From an uncultured Bacteroidia bacterium (GTDB taxonomy: Bacteria > Bacteroidota > Bacteroidia > Bacteroidales > UBA932), in assembly GCA_902801885.1 (NCBI GenBank), contig CADCJX010000027.1, forward strand, positions 1 through 48,874: DNA of 48,874 nucleotides, in the 5' to 3' direction. The position numbers and the translations under genes were made by a program. Shown one piece after another: positions 11,936 to 20,659 of this stretch. The notes below the pieces were generated by a model, which was not told where the DNA came from, ran no database searches, and worked only from the letters and a program-made list of their open reading frames with translations. The number at the start of each line of letters is the position of its first letter. Positions within the stretch are counted from its first letter, which is position 1.

Positions 11936-12769
11936 ATGCCAAGAATAGCAATCCAGGGATACCGTGGTTGTTTCCACGAGCAGGCGGCGAGGCTTTTCTA
12001 CTCTGCCAGAGGAGAAGAGATTTCAATCTTGGAGTGCCCGACATTCGAAGATTTGTTCGTTGCCCTCTCCGATGGAAGCGCCAACGCTGCCATAATGGCT
12101 ATAGAAAATACGATTTCCGGAGGATTGCTGCCGAACTTCGAGCTCCTGAGATCGAATCCTCATAAGATAAAGGGTGAGATCTACATCCCTATTCACCAGA
12201 ATCTCATGGCTCTTCCCGGCCAGAGACTGGAGGACATAAAGGAAGTTAGGACTCATTACATGGCCATCAACCAGACGCGACGCTTCTTCGAAAAGAACTG
12301 CCCCTGGATTACGATGGTGGAGTCTGAGGACACGGCCAAAAGTGCGATAGACATTGCCTCGGAAGGCCTCAAGGGCGTAGGTGCTGTAGCTTCGGAACTT
12401 GCAGCCCAGGAAAACGGCCTTGAGATCCTTGCCCGCGGGATTGAGACCTATAAGCAGAATTTCACGCGATTCCTTGTCCTGGACGACTCGATCACCATCC
12501 CCAGGAACATTACTAACAAGGCATCCCTCTGCTTTACTCTTCCTCACAAGCCGGGGTCACTTGCCCAGGTGCTGACAGTCCTTTCATTCTACGACATGAA
12601 TCTCACAAGGATCCAGTCATTGCCGATTCCCGGGAAGGAATGGCAGTATTTCTTTTATGCCGACATCAAGTTTACGGGCTACGACCGTTACCGGCAGGCC
12701 CTCAAGGCCGCCAGGCCGCTGATGGCGGATCTTATCATACTAGGTGAATATAAATCTTTCAACATATAA
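11936..12769 (+). CDS. pheA: Prephenate dehydratase with ACT domain
   Basis: A 277-residue enzyme converting prephenate to phenylpyruvate, the phenylalanine branch. The periplasmic-binding-like catalytic part covers about 1-185 (GYRGCFHEQAA, AIENTISGG, IPIHQNLMAL, and the catalytic Thr in QNFTRFLVL). An ACT domain follows at about 195-275 (KASLCFTLPHKPGSLAQVLTVL). The phenylalanine-binding ESRP motif of well-studied homologues reads QSLP here. It opens a tight four-gene aromatic operon and stands alone, without the fused chorismate mutase seen in Escherichia coli PheA; that activity is supplied by the fourth gene. Confidence 0.93.
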   Translation: MPRIAIQGYRGCFHEQAARLFYSARGEEISILECPTFEDLFVALSDGSANAAIMAIENTISGGLLPNFELLRSNPHKIKGEIYIPIHQNLMALPGQRLEDIKEVRTHYMAINQTRRFFEKNCPWITMVESEDTAKSAIDIASEGLKGVGAVASELAAQENGLEILARGIETYKQNFTRFLVLDDSITIPRNITNKASLCFTLPHKPGSLAQVLTVLSFYDMNLTRIQSLPIPGKEWQYFFYADIKFTGYDRYRQALKAARPLMADLIILGEYKSFNI

Positions 12770-12778
12770 TTTCAGACT

Positions 12779-13975
12779 ATGCGCATTCAACCGGCTGAAA
12801 GGACAAAAGGTGTCCAGGAGTATTATTTTTCACGCAAGCAGAAAGACCTCGATGCAGTTTCCGCTGAAAGGGCTGCAAAAGGTCTCGGCCCCCTCATCAA
12901 TCTCGGAATAGGTGCTCCTGACGGAATGCCTCCCCAGGCAGCAATTGACACCCTGGGAAAGGTCGCTCAGGCTACCGACAGTCACAAGTACCAGAACTAC
13001 AAGGGGCTGCCCGTGCTTCGCCAGGCTTTTGCAGACTGGTACACCCGTTACTACGGCGTGACCCTCAATCCCAACGGAGGCATACAGCCTCTTGTCGGCT
13101 CCAAGGAGGGAATCCTCCTTATCAGCCTTGCCTTCGTCAACCCTGGCGACGTTGTCCTGGTTCCTGACCCCGGCTATCCGACCTATTCTTCTACGGTCAA
13201 CCTTGTCGGTGGAAAAGTCCAGAAGTACGATCTGAAGGAGGAGAACGGATGGCTGCCTGACTTCGACCAGCTCGAAAATATGGACCTCTCCAAGGCCAAG
13301 CTGATGTGGGTCAACTATCCCAATATGCCCACTGGTGCCAAGGCCACTCCTGAGCTTTATCAGCGTCTTGTGGATTTCGCCCTCAAGCATAACATTCTAC
13401 TGGTCAACGACAATCCCTATTCATTCATCCTGACTGACAAGCCGATCTCGATCTTCTCTGCAGAAGGATCATGGGACTGCTGTCTGGAACTCAACTCTCT
13501 CAGCAAGGCACACAACATGAGCGGCTGGAGGGTTGGAATGGTGGCAGGGGATCCAGTGATGGTGAATGAGATCCTCAAGGTCAAGAGCCAGATGGATTCC
13601 GGTATGTTCAAGGCCATGCAGATCGCTGCTGTCGAAGCGCTTGCACAGGGACCGGAATGGTTTGAAACCTTGAATGCAGAATACAGGCGCCGTCGCGAGG
13701 CTGCCGGCCGTATCTTCGATGCTCTCGGAGTCGAGTACAATCCCGATTCTGCCGGCCTCTTCCTCTGGGGACGTATTCCGAACCCTGAGCTTGTCGATGG
13801 GATGACCCCTGGAGAAGTTCTCTCTGAGAAGATCCTCCATGCGACCGGAGTCTTCATCACTCCCGGCTTCGTCTTCGGAAAGAACGGAGAAAACTATGTG
13901 CGCATCTCACTCTGCGCCCCCGTTCCGACTCTTGAAGACGGCCTCGCAAGGATTAAGGAATATCTTGCAAGATAA
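12779..13975 (+). CDS. Class I/II PLP aminotransferase, aromatic operon
   Basis: A 398-residue fold-type I aminotransferase. Landmarks are YQNYKGLPVLRQAF (substrate/PLP contact), N182 in NYPNMPTGA, D211 in NDNPYSF, the PLP-binding lysine K243 in SLSKAHNMSGW with R251 after it, and a C-terminal Arg in NYVRISLC. The overall sequence resembles the aspartate/LL-diaminopimelate aminotransferase group. Between prephenate dehydratase and prephenate dehydrogenase it is well placed to transaminate phenylpyruvate and hydroxyphenylpyruvate; that role is inferred from context. It starts 9 bases after the pheA stop. Confidence 0.9.
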   Translation: MRIQPAERTKGVQEYYFSRKQKDLDAVSAERAAKGLGPLINLGIGAPDGMPPQAAIDTLGKVAQATDSHKYQNYKGLPVLRQAFADWYTRYYGVTLNPNGGIQPLVGSKEGILLISLAFVNPGDVVLVPDPGYPTYSSTVNLVGGKVQKYDLKEENGWLPDFDQLENMDLSKAKLMWVNYPNMPTGAKATPELYQRLVDFALKHNILLVNDNPYSFILTDKPISIFSAEGSWDCCLELNSLSKAHNMSGWRVGMVAGDPVMVNEILKVKSQMDSGMFKAMQIAAVEALAQGPEWFETLNAEYRRRREAAGRIFDALGVEYNPDSAGLFLWGRIPNPELVDGMTPGEVLSEKILHATGVFITPGFVFGKNGENYVRISLCAPVPTLEDGLARIKEYLAR

Positions 13976-13986
13976 AATATTCATAA

Positions 13987-14841
13987 ATGGTAGTAGGAAT
14001 TATCGGACTTGGCCTCATCGGAGGCTCGATGGCAATTGACTTGAAGAGAAGGGGTTTTGCGGATAGGATTCTCGGAGTTGAGAATGAGTTTGTCAACGCT
14101 GAAGCCGCCCTCAGGATGGGGCTATGTGATGAGATCGTCCCCTTCGGCGACTGTGTCAGGAAGGCTGACATCGTCGTCATCGCCGTACCAGTCGGAACAG
14201 CCGTGAAAATGCTTCCCGAGGTCCTTGACATATTCAAGGAAGAAGGCAGGGAGGACAAGATCGTCATCGACACCTGCTCGACCAAGAGCCAGATCGTCCG
14301 TTCGGTCCACTACCATCCCCTTCGCGGCCGTTTCGTGGCGACCCATCCCATGGCCGGTACTGAATATTCAGGCCCCTGGGCTGCGATGCCCAACCTATTC
14401 GACGGCCGGGCTTGCATCTTCGCCAATTCGGAGGAGAGTGATCCACAGGCAGTGAAGGTTGTGGAAGAACTGTACGATGTCCTGAACATGAGGCCCATCT
14501 ACATGAATGCCGACAATCATGACGTCCACACAGCCTATGTCTCCCACATTTCACATGTGACATCCTTTGCCCTGGCCCTCACGGTCCTTGAAAAGGAACA
14601 GGACGAGAAGCATATCTTCGACCTGGCCTCGGGAGGTTTTTCTTCCACCGTCAGGCTTGCCAAGAGTTCGTCGGACATGTGGGTTCCCATCCTGACCCAG
14701 AACAGGGACAACGTTCTTAAAGTGATTGACACCTACCTTGACAAGATGAAAGACTTCAGGGAGGCGATAGCTTCCTATGACGGCAAGCGTATCGAGGAAC
14801 TTATCCACGAGGCTAACCGTATTAAAAAGATACTCAGATAA
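13987..14841 (+). CDS. tyrA: Prephenate dehydrogenase
   Basis: A 284-residue enzyme that oxidatively decarboxylates prephenate to 4-hydroxyphenylpyruvate, the tyrosine branch. The Rossmann motif GIIGLGLIGGSMA is at the very N-terminus, followed by VIAVPVGTA, VIDTCSTKSQIV, and THPMAGTEYSG with the conserved catalytic-site His. The helical dimerisation part contains HDVHTAYVSHISHV. No ACT or chorismate mutase domain is fused. It starts 11 bases after the aminotransferase and is followed after 2 bases by the DAHP synthase gene. Confidence 0.94.
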   Translation: MVVGIIGLGLIGGSMAIDLKRRGFADRILGVENEFVNAEAALRMGLCDEIVPFGDCVRKADIVVIAVPVGTAVKMLPEVLDIFKEEGREDKIVIDTCSTKSQIVRSVHYHPLRGRFVATHPMAGTEYSGPWAAMPNLFDGRACIFANSEESDPQAVKVVEELYDVLNMRPIYMNADNHDVHTAYVSHISHVTSFALALTVLEKEQDEKHIFDLASGGFSSTVRLAKSSSDMWVPILTQNRDNVLKVIDTYLDKMKDFREAIASYDGKRIEELIHEANRIKKILR

Positions 14842-14843
14842 CT

Positions 14844-15938
14844 ATGGACAGAACACTGGACACCATCCCCGTATCTGAATGGGGATTCTTCGACGAAAGC
14901 ATACCTCCGATCGTCATTGCCGGACCCTGCAGCGCAGAGTCGGAACTTCAGGTGATGATGACCGCCAAGGGACTTCATGAATTCGGGATACACGTCTTCC
15001 GTGCAGGAATATGGAAACCCCGCACCCATCCGGGTTCCTTCGAGGGCGCAGGTGTGCCCGGCCTCAAATGGCTGCAGAAAGTCAAGAAGGAATTTGGGAT
15101 GAAGGTCTGTACCGAAGTCGCCAACGAAAAACATGTTTACGAGTGCATGAAGTACGGAATAGACATGGTGTGGATCGGTGCGAGGACGACAGCCAATCCC
15201 TTCATGGTCCAGGAAATAGCAGATGCCCTCCATGACACTGATATCCCGGTGCTTGTCAAGAACCCGGTCAATCCGGACCTCGATCTCTGGGTCGGGGCCC
15301 TGGAAAGGCTCAACAGGGCCGGTGTAAAGAAACTCGGTGTCATACACCGTGGCTTCTCAACTACGCAGAAAATACCTTACCGCAATCTCCCCGGCTGGCA
15401 GATCGCAGTCGAATTGCGTACTCGTTATCCCCAGATCCCTTTCTTTGCCGATCCAAGTCACATGGGCGGCTCGCGCCAGTACTTGAAAGAGCTCTCGCAG
15501 AGGGCCATGGACCTTGGCCTTGACGGCCTCATGGTCGAATCCCACTGCGACCCTTCATGTGCTCTGAGCGATGCTTCACAGCAACTTGTCCCCCAGGACC
15601 TCAAGACCCTGCTGGAAAGTCTGACAGTGAGGCAGAAACGTACCAATGACAAGGAGTACAACGAAAACATCGAGCAGCTCCGCGCAAGGATTGACGTGAT
15701 CGACGAGAATCTTCTTATCTCACTTGGTTCCAGGATGGAAGTGTCCCGGAAGATGGGTGAGTTCAAGAAGGTCCACAACATCGCCATCGTCCAGGCCGAA
15801 CGATGGGAAGAACTTATGGCCGACATGATTGCCAAGGGCAAGACTTACGGCCTTTCCGAAAAATTCATCACGGATGTCTTCAATGCCATCCACGAAGCCT
15901 CAGTAGCAGAACAAAACCGCATTCTCGAAAGCAAGTAA
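14844..15938 (+). CDS. DAHP synthase-chorismate mutase fusion
   Basis: A 364-residue bifunctional enzyme. Residues about 20-260 are a KDSA-like (type I-beta) DAHP synthase that condenses PEP and erythrose 4-phosphate: IVIAGPCSAESE, FRAGIWKPRTHPGSFEG, VWIGARTTANPF, LVKNPVNPD, and FFADPSHMGGSRQYL. Residues about 275-364 are an AroQ-type chorismate mutase helix bundle (QLRARIDVIDENLLISLGSR, then KMGEFKKVHNI). The fusion joins the first shikimate step to the branch-point step, and in relatives the mutase part also gives feedback sensing. The family order (synthase first) matches known Bacteroidota fusions. It closes the aromatic operon. Confidence 0.94.
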   Translation: MDRTLDTIPVSEWGFFDESIPPIVIAGPCSAESELQVMMTAKGLHEFGIHVFRAGIWKPRTHPGSFEGAGVPGLKWLQKVKKEFGMKVCTEVANEKHVYECMKYGIDMVWIGARTTANPFMVQEIADALHDTDIPVLVKNPVNPDLDLWVGALERLNRAGVKKLGVIHRGFSTTQKIPYRNLPGWQIAVELRTRYPQIPFFADPSHMGGSRQYLKELSQRAMDLGLDGLMVESHCDPSCALSDASQQLVPQDLKTLLESLTVRQKRTNDKEYNENIEQLRARIDVIDENLLISLGSRMEVSRKMGEFKKVHNIAIVQAERWEELMADMIAKGKTYGLSEKFITDVFNAIHEASVAEQNRILESK

Positions 15939-16044
15939 ACTGTCAAATTTCCCCACATATATAACACGAACTGTCATTCTCTTTTTTCAATTTCCCACGC
16001 AGTTCTAAGGATCTTTGACAAGACTGTTTATTCAAAATAAAGAA

Positions 16045-16066
16045 GCCGGCTAAATTCTTAGCCGGC
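16045..16066 (-). terminator. Terminator of the leftward susC-susD operon
   Basis: Bases 16045-16053 and 16058-16066 form a perfect 9-bp GC-rich stem with a 4-base loop. On the minus strand it is followed by TTCTTTATTTTG. It lies 25 bases past the susD stop. Confidence 0.7.
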
Positions 16067-16090
16067 CTACTCTATGAGTAAAATTCTCTG

Positions 16091-17593
16091 TTAGAATCCA
16101 GGGTTCTGGACGAGGTTGGGGTTGACCTGCATTTCGTAGGTCGGGACCGGCCATGTGAGCTTGTCAGTTCCGGCGGCAACTGTCCTCTGCTCGTAAGCAG
16201 CACCCTTCATGATGATGAGCTCGGTTCCTTCCTGAGGAGTCCTGGCACCCATTCCGTCGCCCCAGCGCTTGAGGCAGCTCAGACGCAGACCTTCACCGAC
16301 AGTCTCCTTGAACCACTCGTTCTTGATGTTCTCCATGGTACCCTCGGTCAGGGTAGCGTGCCTTGCAGTCTGGAGAGCGTTGAGGATCTCGGTTGCCTTG
16401 GCAGTGTTGCCGGCCTGTGCATTGGCCTCTGCTGCGATCAGGTACATCTCTCCGATGAGGAGGGTCTTCCTGGCGTGGCGGGCCTGAGGTACGGTACCGG
16501 AGTTGAGAGCCGGGTTGTTGTAGTACTTCGTGAAGGTGTAGAACTCACCTGTGCGGTATGATCCGGAGACGAAGTTGGGAATCGTGTTGCTGAACCAATG
16601 AGTGAAACGGAGGTCTCCCTCGTCATAAGCCTCGACCAGCTTCTTGGTAGGGAAGTAGTAGGAGCGGAAGTTGAGACCATGCTCACTGTCGTTGTTCGTC
16701 AGGGTGTAGATGTCATTGACGCCGTAGCCTTCGCTCTTGGAAGCGTACATTTGGATGATAGGCTCTGTACCCTCATCATTGATGTACTCAGCATCCATCT
16801 CCTCGTCGGTAGAGGCGAGCTTGTAATGTCCGGTGTTGATGACACCCTCAGCGTATTTGGCGGCGTTGGCATAGTCCTTTATGTCAAGGTAGTACCTTGC
16901 ATAGAGGGCGTTGACAGCGTCGATGGTAGGGTAGTCTGCCCTTGCTTTGCCAGTCTCACCGCTAAGGATAGCGGCAGCTGCGTCGAGGTCGGACTTCACC
17001 TGGGCGTAGACCTCTGCCACGGTAGCCCTTGCGGGCTTCTCAAGCTGGTCATACACGGTGATGAGCGGAACAGCAAGGTCAGAAGATGAACTGCTTCCGT
17101 AGGGCTTTCCGAAATGCCTTGCAAGATGCAGGTATGAGGAAGCACGGCAGAAGAGAGCCTCTCCCTTTACGAACTGTGCATAGTCCTTGAGGCTTTCGTC
17201 GACATTGTCTGCGTTGGCGATGAGGATGTTGTAGTTCTTGATGGCTCCGAAGTGGCCGGACCAGTGGTCACGGGTGTTGTACTCACCATCGTTGAAAGAA
17301 TCGTCGAGTCTGTGGACGGCTCCGTAGTTGTTACCATAGTCGATTGAGGCGTTGAAGTAGTCGCACATGACCTCCTGGGTCTGTGAGTAGACTCCATAGG
17401 AAGTGCTTCTGTAGGATGCGAGAACACCGTTTTCGAACTCGGAAACGTCAGTCTGGGTGAGCATGACAGGATCTCCCTCGATGTAGGCGATGGATGTCGT
17501 CGGAGTGAGATTCAGGTCGCAGGACGAAAGAACCAAAGCCATCGCCGCAGCGGCAATCAGTGAATATCTGAATGATTTCTTCATGACTTTCAT
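16091..17593 (-). CDS. SusD/RagB family nutrient-binding lipoprotein
   Basis: A 500-residue outer-membrane lipoprotein (signal ending LVLSSC, then Asp, typical for surface export). It has the tetratricopeptide-rich SusD layout: N-terminal helix region (FNDGEYNTRDHWSGHFGAIKNYNILIANAD), a middle DAVNALYARYYLDIKDYANAAKYAEGVI repeat helix, and a C-terminal WFKETVGEGLRLSCLKRWGDG block followed by a YPVP-like WPVPTYEMQVNPNL end. SusD proteins cap their SusC partner and bind the glycan. The gene follows its susC after 10 bases. It depends on the susC promoter, so it should switch with the invertible segment. Confidence 0.93.
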   Translation of the reverse strand: MKVMKKSFRYSLIAAAAMALVLSSCDLNLTPTTSIAYIEGDPVMLTQTDVSEFENGVLASYRSTSYGVYSQTQEVMCDYFNASIDYGNNYGAVHRLDDSFNDGEYNTRDHWSGHFGAIKNYNILIANADNVDESLKDYAQFVKGEALFCRASSYLHLARHFGKPYGSSSSSDLAVPLITVYDQLEKPARATVAEVYAQVKSDLDAAAAILSGETGKARADYPTIDAVNALYARYYLDIKDYANAAKYAEGVINTGHYKLASTDEEMDAEYINDEGTEPIIQMYASKSEGYGVNDIYTLTNNDSEHGLNFRSYYFPTKKLVEAYDEGDLRFTHWFSNTIPNFVSGSYRTGEFYTFTKYYNNPALNSGTVPQARHARKTLLIGEMYLIAAEANAQAGNTAKATEILNALQTARHATLTEGTMENIKNEWFKETVGEGLRLSCLKRWGDGMGARTPQEGTELIIMKGAAYEQRTVAAGTDKLTWPVPTYEMQVNPNLVQNPGF

Positions 17594-17603
17594 TGTTTAA
17601 TAA

Positions 17604-20591
17604 TTAGAATGTAATCTCAATACCGCCGAGGTGCTGCTTGGTGTTACCGACCTTACCGTAGGAAAGGTTGGAGTTGACCTCGGGATCGATACCGCTGTAC
17701 TTCGTGAAGGTGAGGAGGTTACGTCCTGTGTAGGTGATTCTCACTCCACTCAGGACACCGTGGGTCCAGTCGAGCCAGCGCTTAGGCAGGCTGTAGCCGA
17801 CCTGGAGGTTCTTCAGACGGAGGAAGCTGGCGTCCTCAAGGAGGTGGGAGTCGAACTGCATCATGTAGTTCTGCCAATCAGGCCATTTTGCATCTGTATT
17901 CTGAGGAGTCCAGAAGTCTGCGACCATCTTGTGGGTGTTCATGCCGGCGAAGTAGCTCGGGTTGGCATAGAAGAATCCATCGTTGGAGATGAGGGTCTTG
18001 CCGAGAACGTAGGAGAAATCAGTTGCGAACGAGAGGTTCTTGTAGTGTCCGGAAAGACCGAAACCACCATTGATAGGAGCGTAGCGGACCTTGCCGGAGT
18101 TCTGGGTCAGAGCGGCCTCGCTGAAGTCCCTGGTGGTCCTGGCGGGATCCTTGGTGGTCACGTTAGTGTCCTCACCGGGGAGGTACCATGTAGGAGCTCC
18201 GTCAGAGGGATCGATACCTGCGAACAGAGGGTAGTAGAAGGAAACGGGCTGGCCGACAACATAGGTGATACCTGTGTTGGCGATTGTCCATTCAGTCCTT
18301 CCGTCGAACAGTTCAGTGATGATCTGGCTGTTGTAGTTGAAGGTGGTGTTGAACCTGAGGTTGTAGTCCCTTGCCTGGAGAATGTCAACTCCGAGGGTGA
18401 CGTCGATACCCCTGTTCCTCAGTCCGCCGACATTGGCGGTCAGGCTTGAGAAACCTGTGGTGTAAGGATAAGGAACATCCATGAGCATCGAGGATGTCTG
18501 TCTGTTGTAGAATGAGATGTCGAAGTCGAGGGCGTTGAACACACGGCCGGTCAGGGCGACGGTAAGCAGAGCCTGCTTCTCCCATGTGAGGCCGTTGTTG
18601 CTCGGACTGGAGATGATCTTGGAGGTCTTGGTAGCGTAGGAAGTGGTGGTACCGACCTTTGCAAGGGCAGCGTAGTCACCGATTCCGGCATTACCCTGTG
18701 TACCGTAACTGACCTTGAGGTTGAGGTCGTTGACCCATGAAGCATCGCTCATGAAGCCTTCCTTCTTGATCTTCCACATGGCACCCGCGGACCAGAACCA
18801 TGCATTCCTGTTATCCCTACCGAACCTGGAGCATGCATCGTTACGGACAGTGGCATCGATGATGTACTTATCCATGTAGGAGTAGTCGGTGTGGGCGAAA
18901 TAGGAGAGGAACTTGCTCTCTGTGTGGCTTTCGCTCATGCCGTAGGTGTCCTGGGTACCGTTCTGGAGGTTCATCAGGCGGTCATCAGTCTGGTTCGAAG
19001 AGCTGGCATAGTAGTAATCGTAGAAGTTGGCGATACCCTCATGGCCGAGAAGGAAGGACATGTGGTTGTCCTGGTTGATGTCGAAGGAGTACTCGATGGT
19101 GTTGGTGATGGTGGCGGAGTACTCGAATTGAGTGGACTTACCCTTATTACCGGAACCTGCATTGGCATAGTAAGTAGGGTAGCTTAACCAGTTGTCGAGG
19201 ACGATGTAGCCGTCGATACCGGCCCTGGAGACGAACTTCAGGTTCTTTACTGGCTCGATCTCAACATAGGCGTTGCCGTTGGTTCCGTAGCGGTCGTAAC
19301 GGTCAGGGTTCTTGGCCATCTGGTACTGAGGAACGGGACGACCGTCGGAGAATCTTTCTGCCGGCAGGTTGCCGTTCTCGTCAACTGCAGGATAGAGAGG
19401 GAGGAGGAGGAAGGAAAGACCACCCCTGGTGGAGTTTGACATATTTTCAGAGTCTCCCCAGTTGCCGTTCTGCTGACGCTTGTCGAGGTTCATACCGAGA
19501 TTGACACCGACCTTGAGCCAGTCCTTCGGACGACCCTGGACGTTGGAACGGAGGGTGTAACGGTCGTAGTAGTTGCCGATGGAGGTACCCCTCTGGTGGA
19601 ACTGTGAACCGCCGATCATGTAGGCGATCTTGCTACCGCCGCCCTCGATGGTCACGTCGTTCTGGTACTGGGGGTTGTTGAACTGCTGGTAGTAGTTGTA
19701 CCACTTGGTGTCAGCGTCGAGACCCTTGTCGGTGAAATTCCTCTTGATTTGTTCTGCGGTGTAGATGCCTGCGTCAATCCAGAACTGCTTCAATTCGGGA
19801 CCGCTCATCATGCTCTTGTAGAGAGTCATGTCTGCAAGGGTGGAAACGCCGTACTGGGAACGGACGGAAACGGATGCCTTGGAATCATAGGAACCGCTCT
19901 TGGTGGTGACATAGACGACACCGTTAGCAGCACGAGCACCGTAGATGGAGGTTGCGGAAGCGTCCTTCATGACGGTGATGTTCTTGATGTCATTAGGGTT
20001 CATACCCATGATGGCACGGCTGGATGAAGGAACACCGTCGATGATGTACAGAGGAGTGGAACTGGCTCCGAGGGAACCGATTCCGTGGATGGACATCGAG
20101 ACAGCGTTGTCACCGGCGACACCTGAAGAAGAAAGGACGGACAGACCTGCAACCTGACCCTGGAGAGCATCAAGGGCTGAGGAAGAAGGTGCATTCTTCA
20201 AGACTTCAGATTTGACTGTGGCGACTGAGCCCACCAGGGAGCCCAACTTTTTAGCTGATCCATAACCCACGACGACAGCATCTTCAAGGACATTCTTGTC
20301 CTCCTGGAGTTGTACGTCGATGACGGCCTTCCCGGCCACGGGGACGGTCATTGTCTCGAAACCGATGACCGAAAAGACGAGTTTGCCGTTTGAAGGCACG
20401 CTGATGGAGTACTTACCGTTGGCGTCGGTAGAAGTACCGCTCAATGTTCCCTCAACCATGACGGTTGCTCCGGGAATCGGAGCTCCGTTCGAGGCTTCGG
20501 TGACCGTACCTGTTACGGTCACGTTTTGCGCAATAGCCATGCCGATGCTTGCGCACAGGCACAACAGCAAAGAGAATAACTTTTTACTCAT
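17604..20591 (-). CDS. SusC family TonB-dependent receptor (leftward, likely off)
   Basis: A 995-residue outer-membrane receptor that imports glycan fragments with TonB energy. Parts are a signal peptide (1-21, ending in AIAQ), a carboxypeptidase-regulatory-like domain (about 22-100), a plug (DAVVVGYGSAKKLGSLVGSV, then SIHGIGSLGASSTPLYIIDGVP and KDASATSIYGARAANGVVYVTT), and a 22-strand barrel to the C-terminal Phe. The frame is intact. The leader and first 18 codons lie in the 89-bp inverted repeat, and only 68 bases separate the start from the recombinase stop. In this orientation it therefore seems to lack a dedicated promoter and can only receive read-through from the recombinase gene. Confidence 0.95.
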   Translation of the reverse strand: MSKKLFSLLLCLCASIGMAIAQNVTVTGTVTEASNGAPIPGATVMVEGTLSGTSTDANGKYSISVPSNGKLVFSVIGFETMTVPVAGKAVIDVQLQEDKNVLEDAVVVGYGSAKKLGSLVGSVATVKSEVLKNAPSSSALDALQGQVAGLSVLSSSGVAGDNAVSMSIHGIGSLGASSTPLYIIDGVPSSSRAIMGMNPNDIKNITVMKDASATSIYGARAANGVVYVTTKSGSYDSKASVSVRSQYGVSTLADMTLYKSMMSGPELKQFWIDAGIYTAEQIKRNFTDKGLDADTKWYNYYQQFNNPQYQNDVTIEGGGSKIAYMIGGSQFHQRGTSIGNYYDRYTLRSNVQGRPKDWLKVGVNLGMNLDKRQQNGNWGDSENMSNSTRGGLSFLLLPLYPAVDENGNLPAERFSDGRPVPQYQMAKNPDRYDRYGTNGNAYVEIEPVKNLKFVSRAGIDGYIVLDNWLSYPTYYANAGSGNKGKSTQFEYSATITNTIEYSFDINQDNHMSFLLGHEGIANFYDYYYASSSNQTDDRLMNLQNGTQDTYGMSESHTESKFLSYFAHTDYSYMDKYIIDATVRNDACSRFGRDNRNAWFWSAGAMWKIKKEGFMSDASWVNDLNLKVSYGTQGNAGIGDYAALAKVGTTTSYATKTSKIISSPSNNGLTWEKQALLTVALTGRVFNALDFDISFYNRQTSSMLMDVPYPYTTGFSSLTANVGGLRNRGIDVTLGVDILQARDYNLRFNTTFNYNSQIITELFDGRTEWTIANTGITYVVGQPVSFYYPLFAGIDPSDGAPTWYLPGEDTNVTTKDPARTTRDFSEAALTQNSGKVRYAPINGGFGLSGHYKNLSFATDFSYVLGKTLISNDGFFYANPSYFAGMNTHKMVADFWTPQNTDAKWPDWQNYMMQFDSHLLEDASFLRLKNLQVGYSLPKRWLDWTHGVLSGVRITYTGRNLLTFTKYSGIDPEVNSNLSYGKVGNTKQHLGGIEITF

Positions 20592-20624
20592 AAGCTTAAA
20601 CCTTAATTAAACTTAATATTTAGT
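20536..20624 (-). repeat. 89-bp inverted repeat, left copy
   Basis: The reverse complement of 20536-20624 is identical, base for base, to 21925-22013. The copy covers 33 bases of leader and codons 1-18 of the leftward susC. The match ends sharply on both sides. A perfect repeat of this length flanking a recombinase gene marks a site of recombination or gene conversion. Confidence 0.97.
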
Positions 20625-20659
20625 TAAAGCTTATGTAATGGAATGGACCGAAACGGGTC

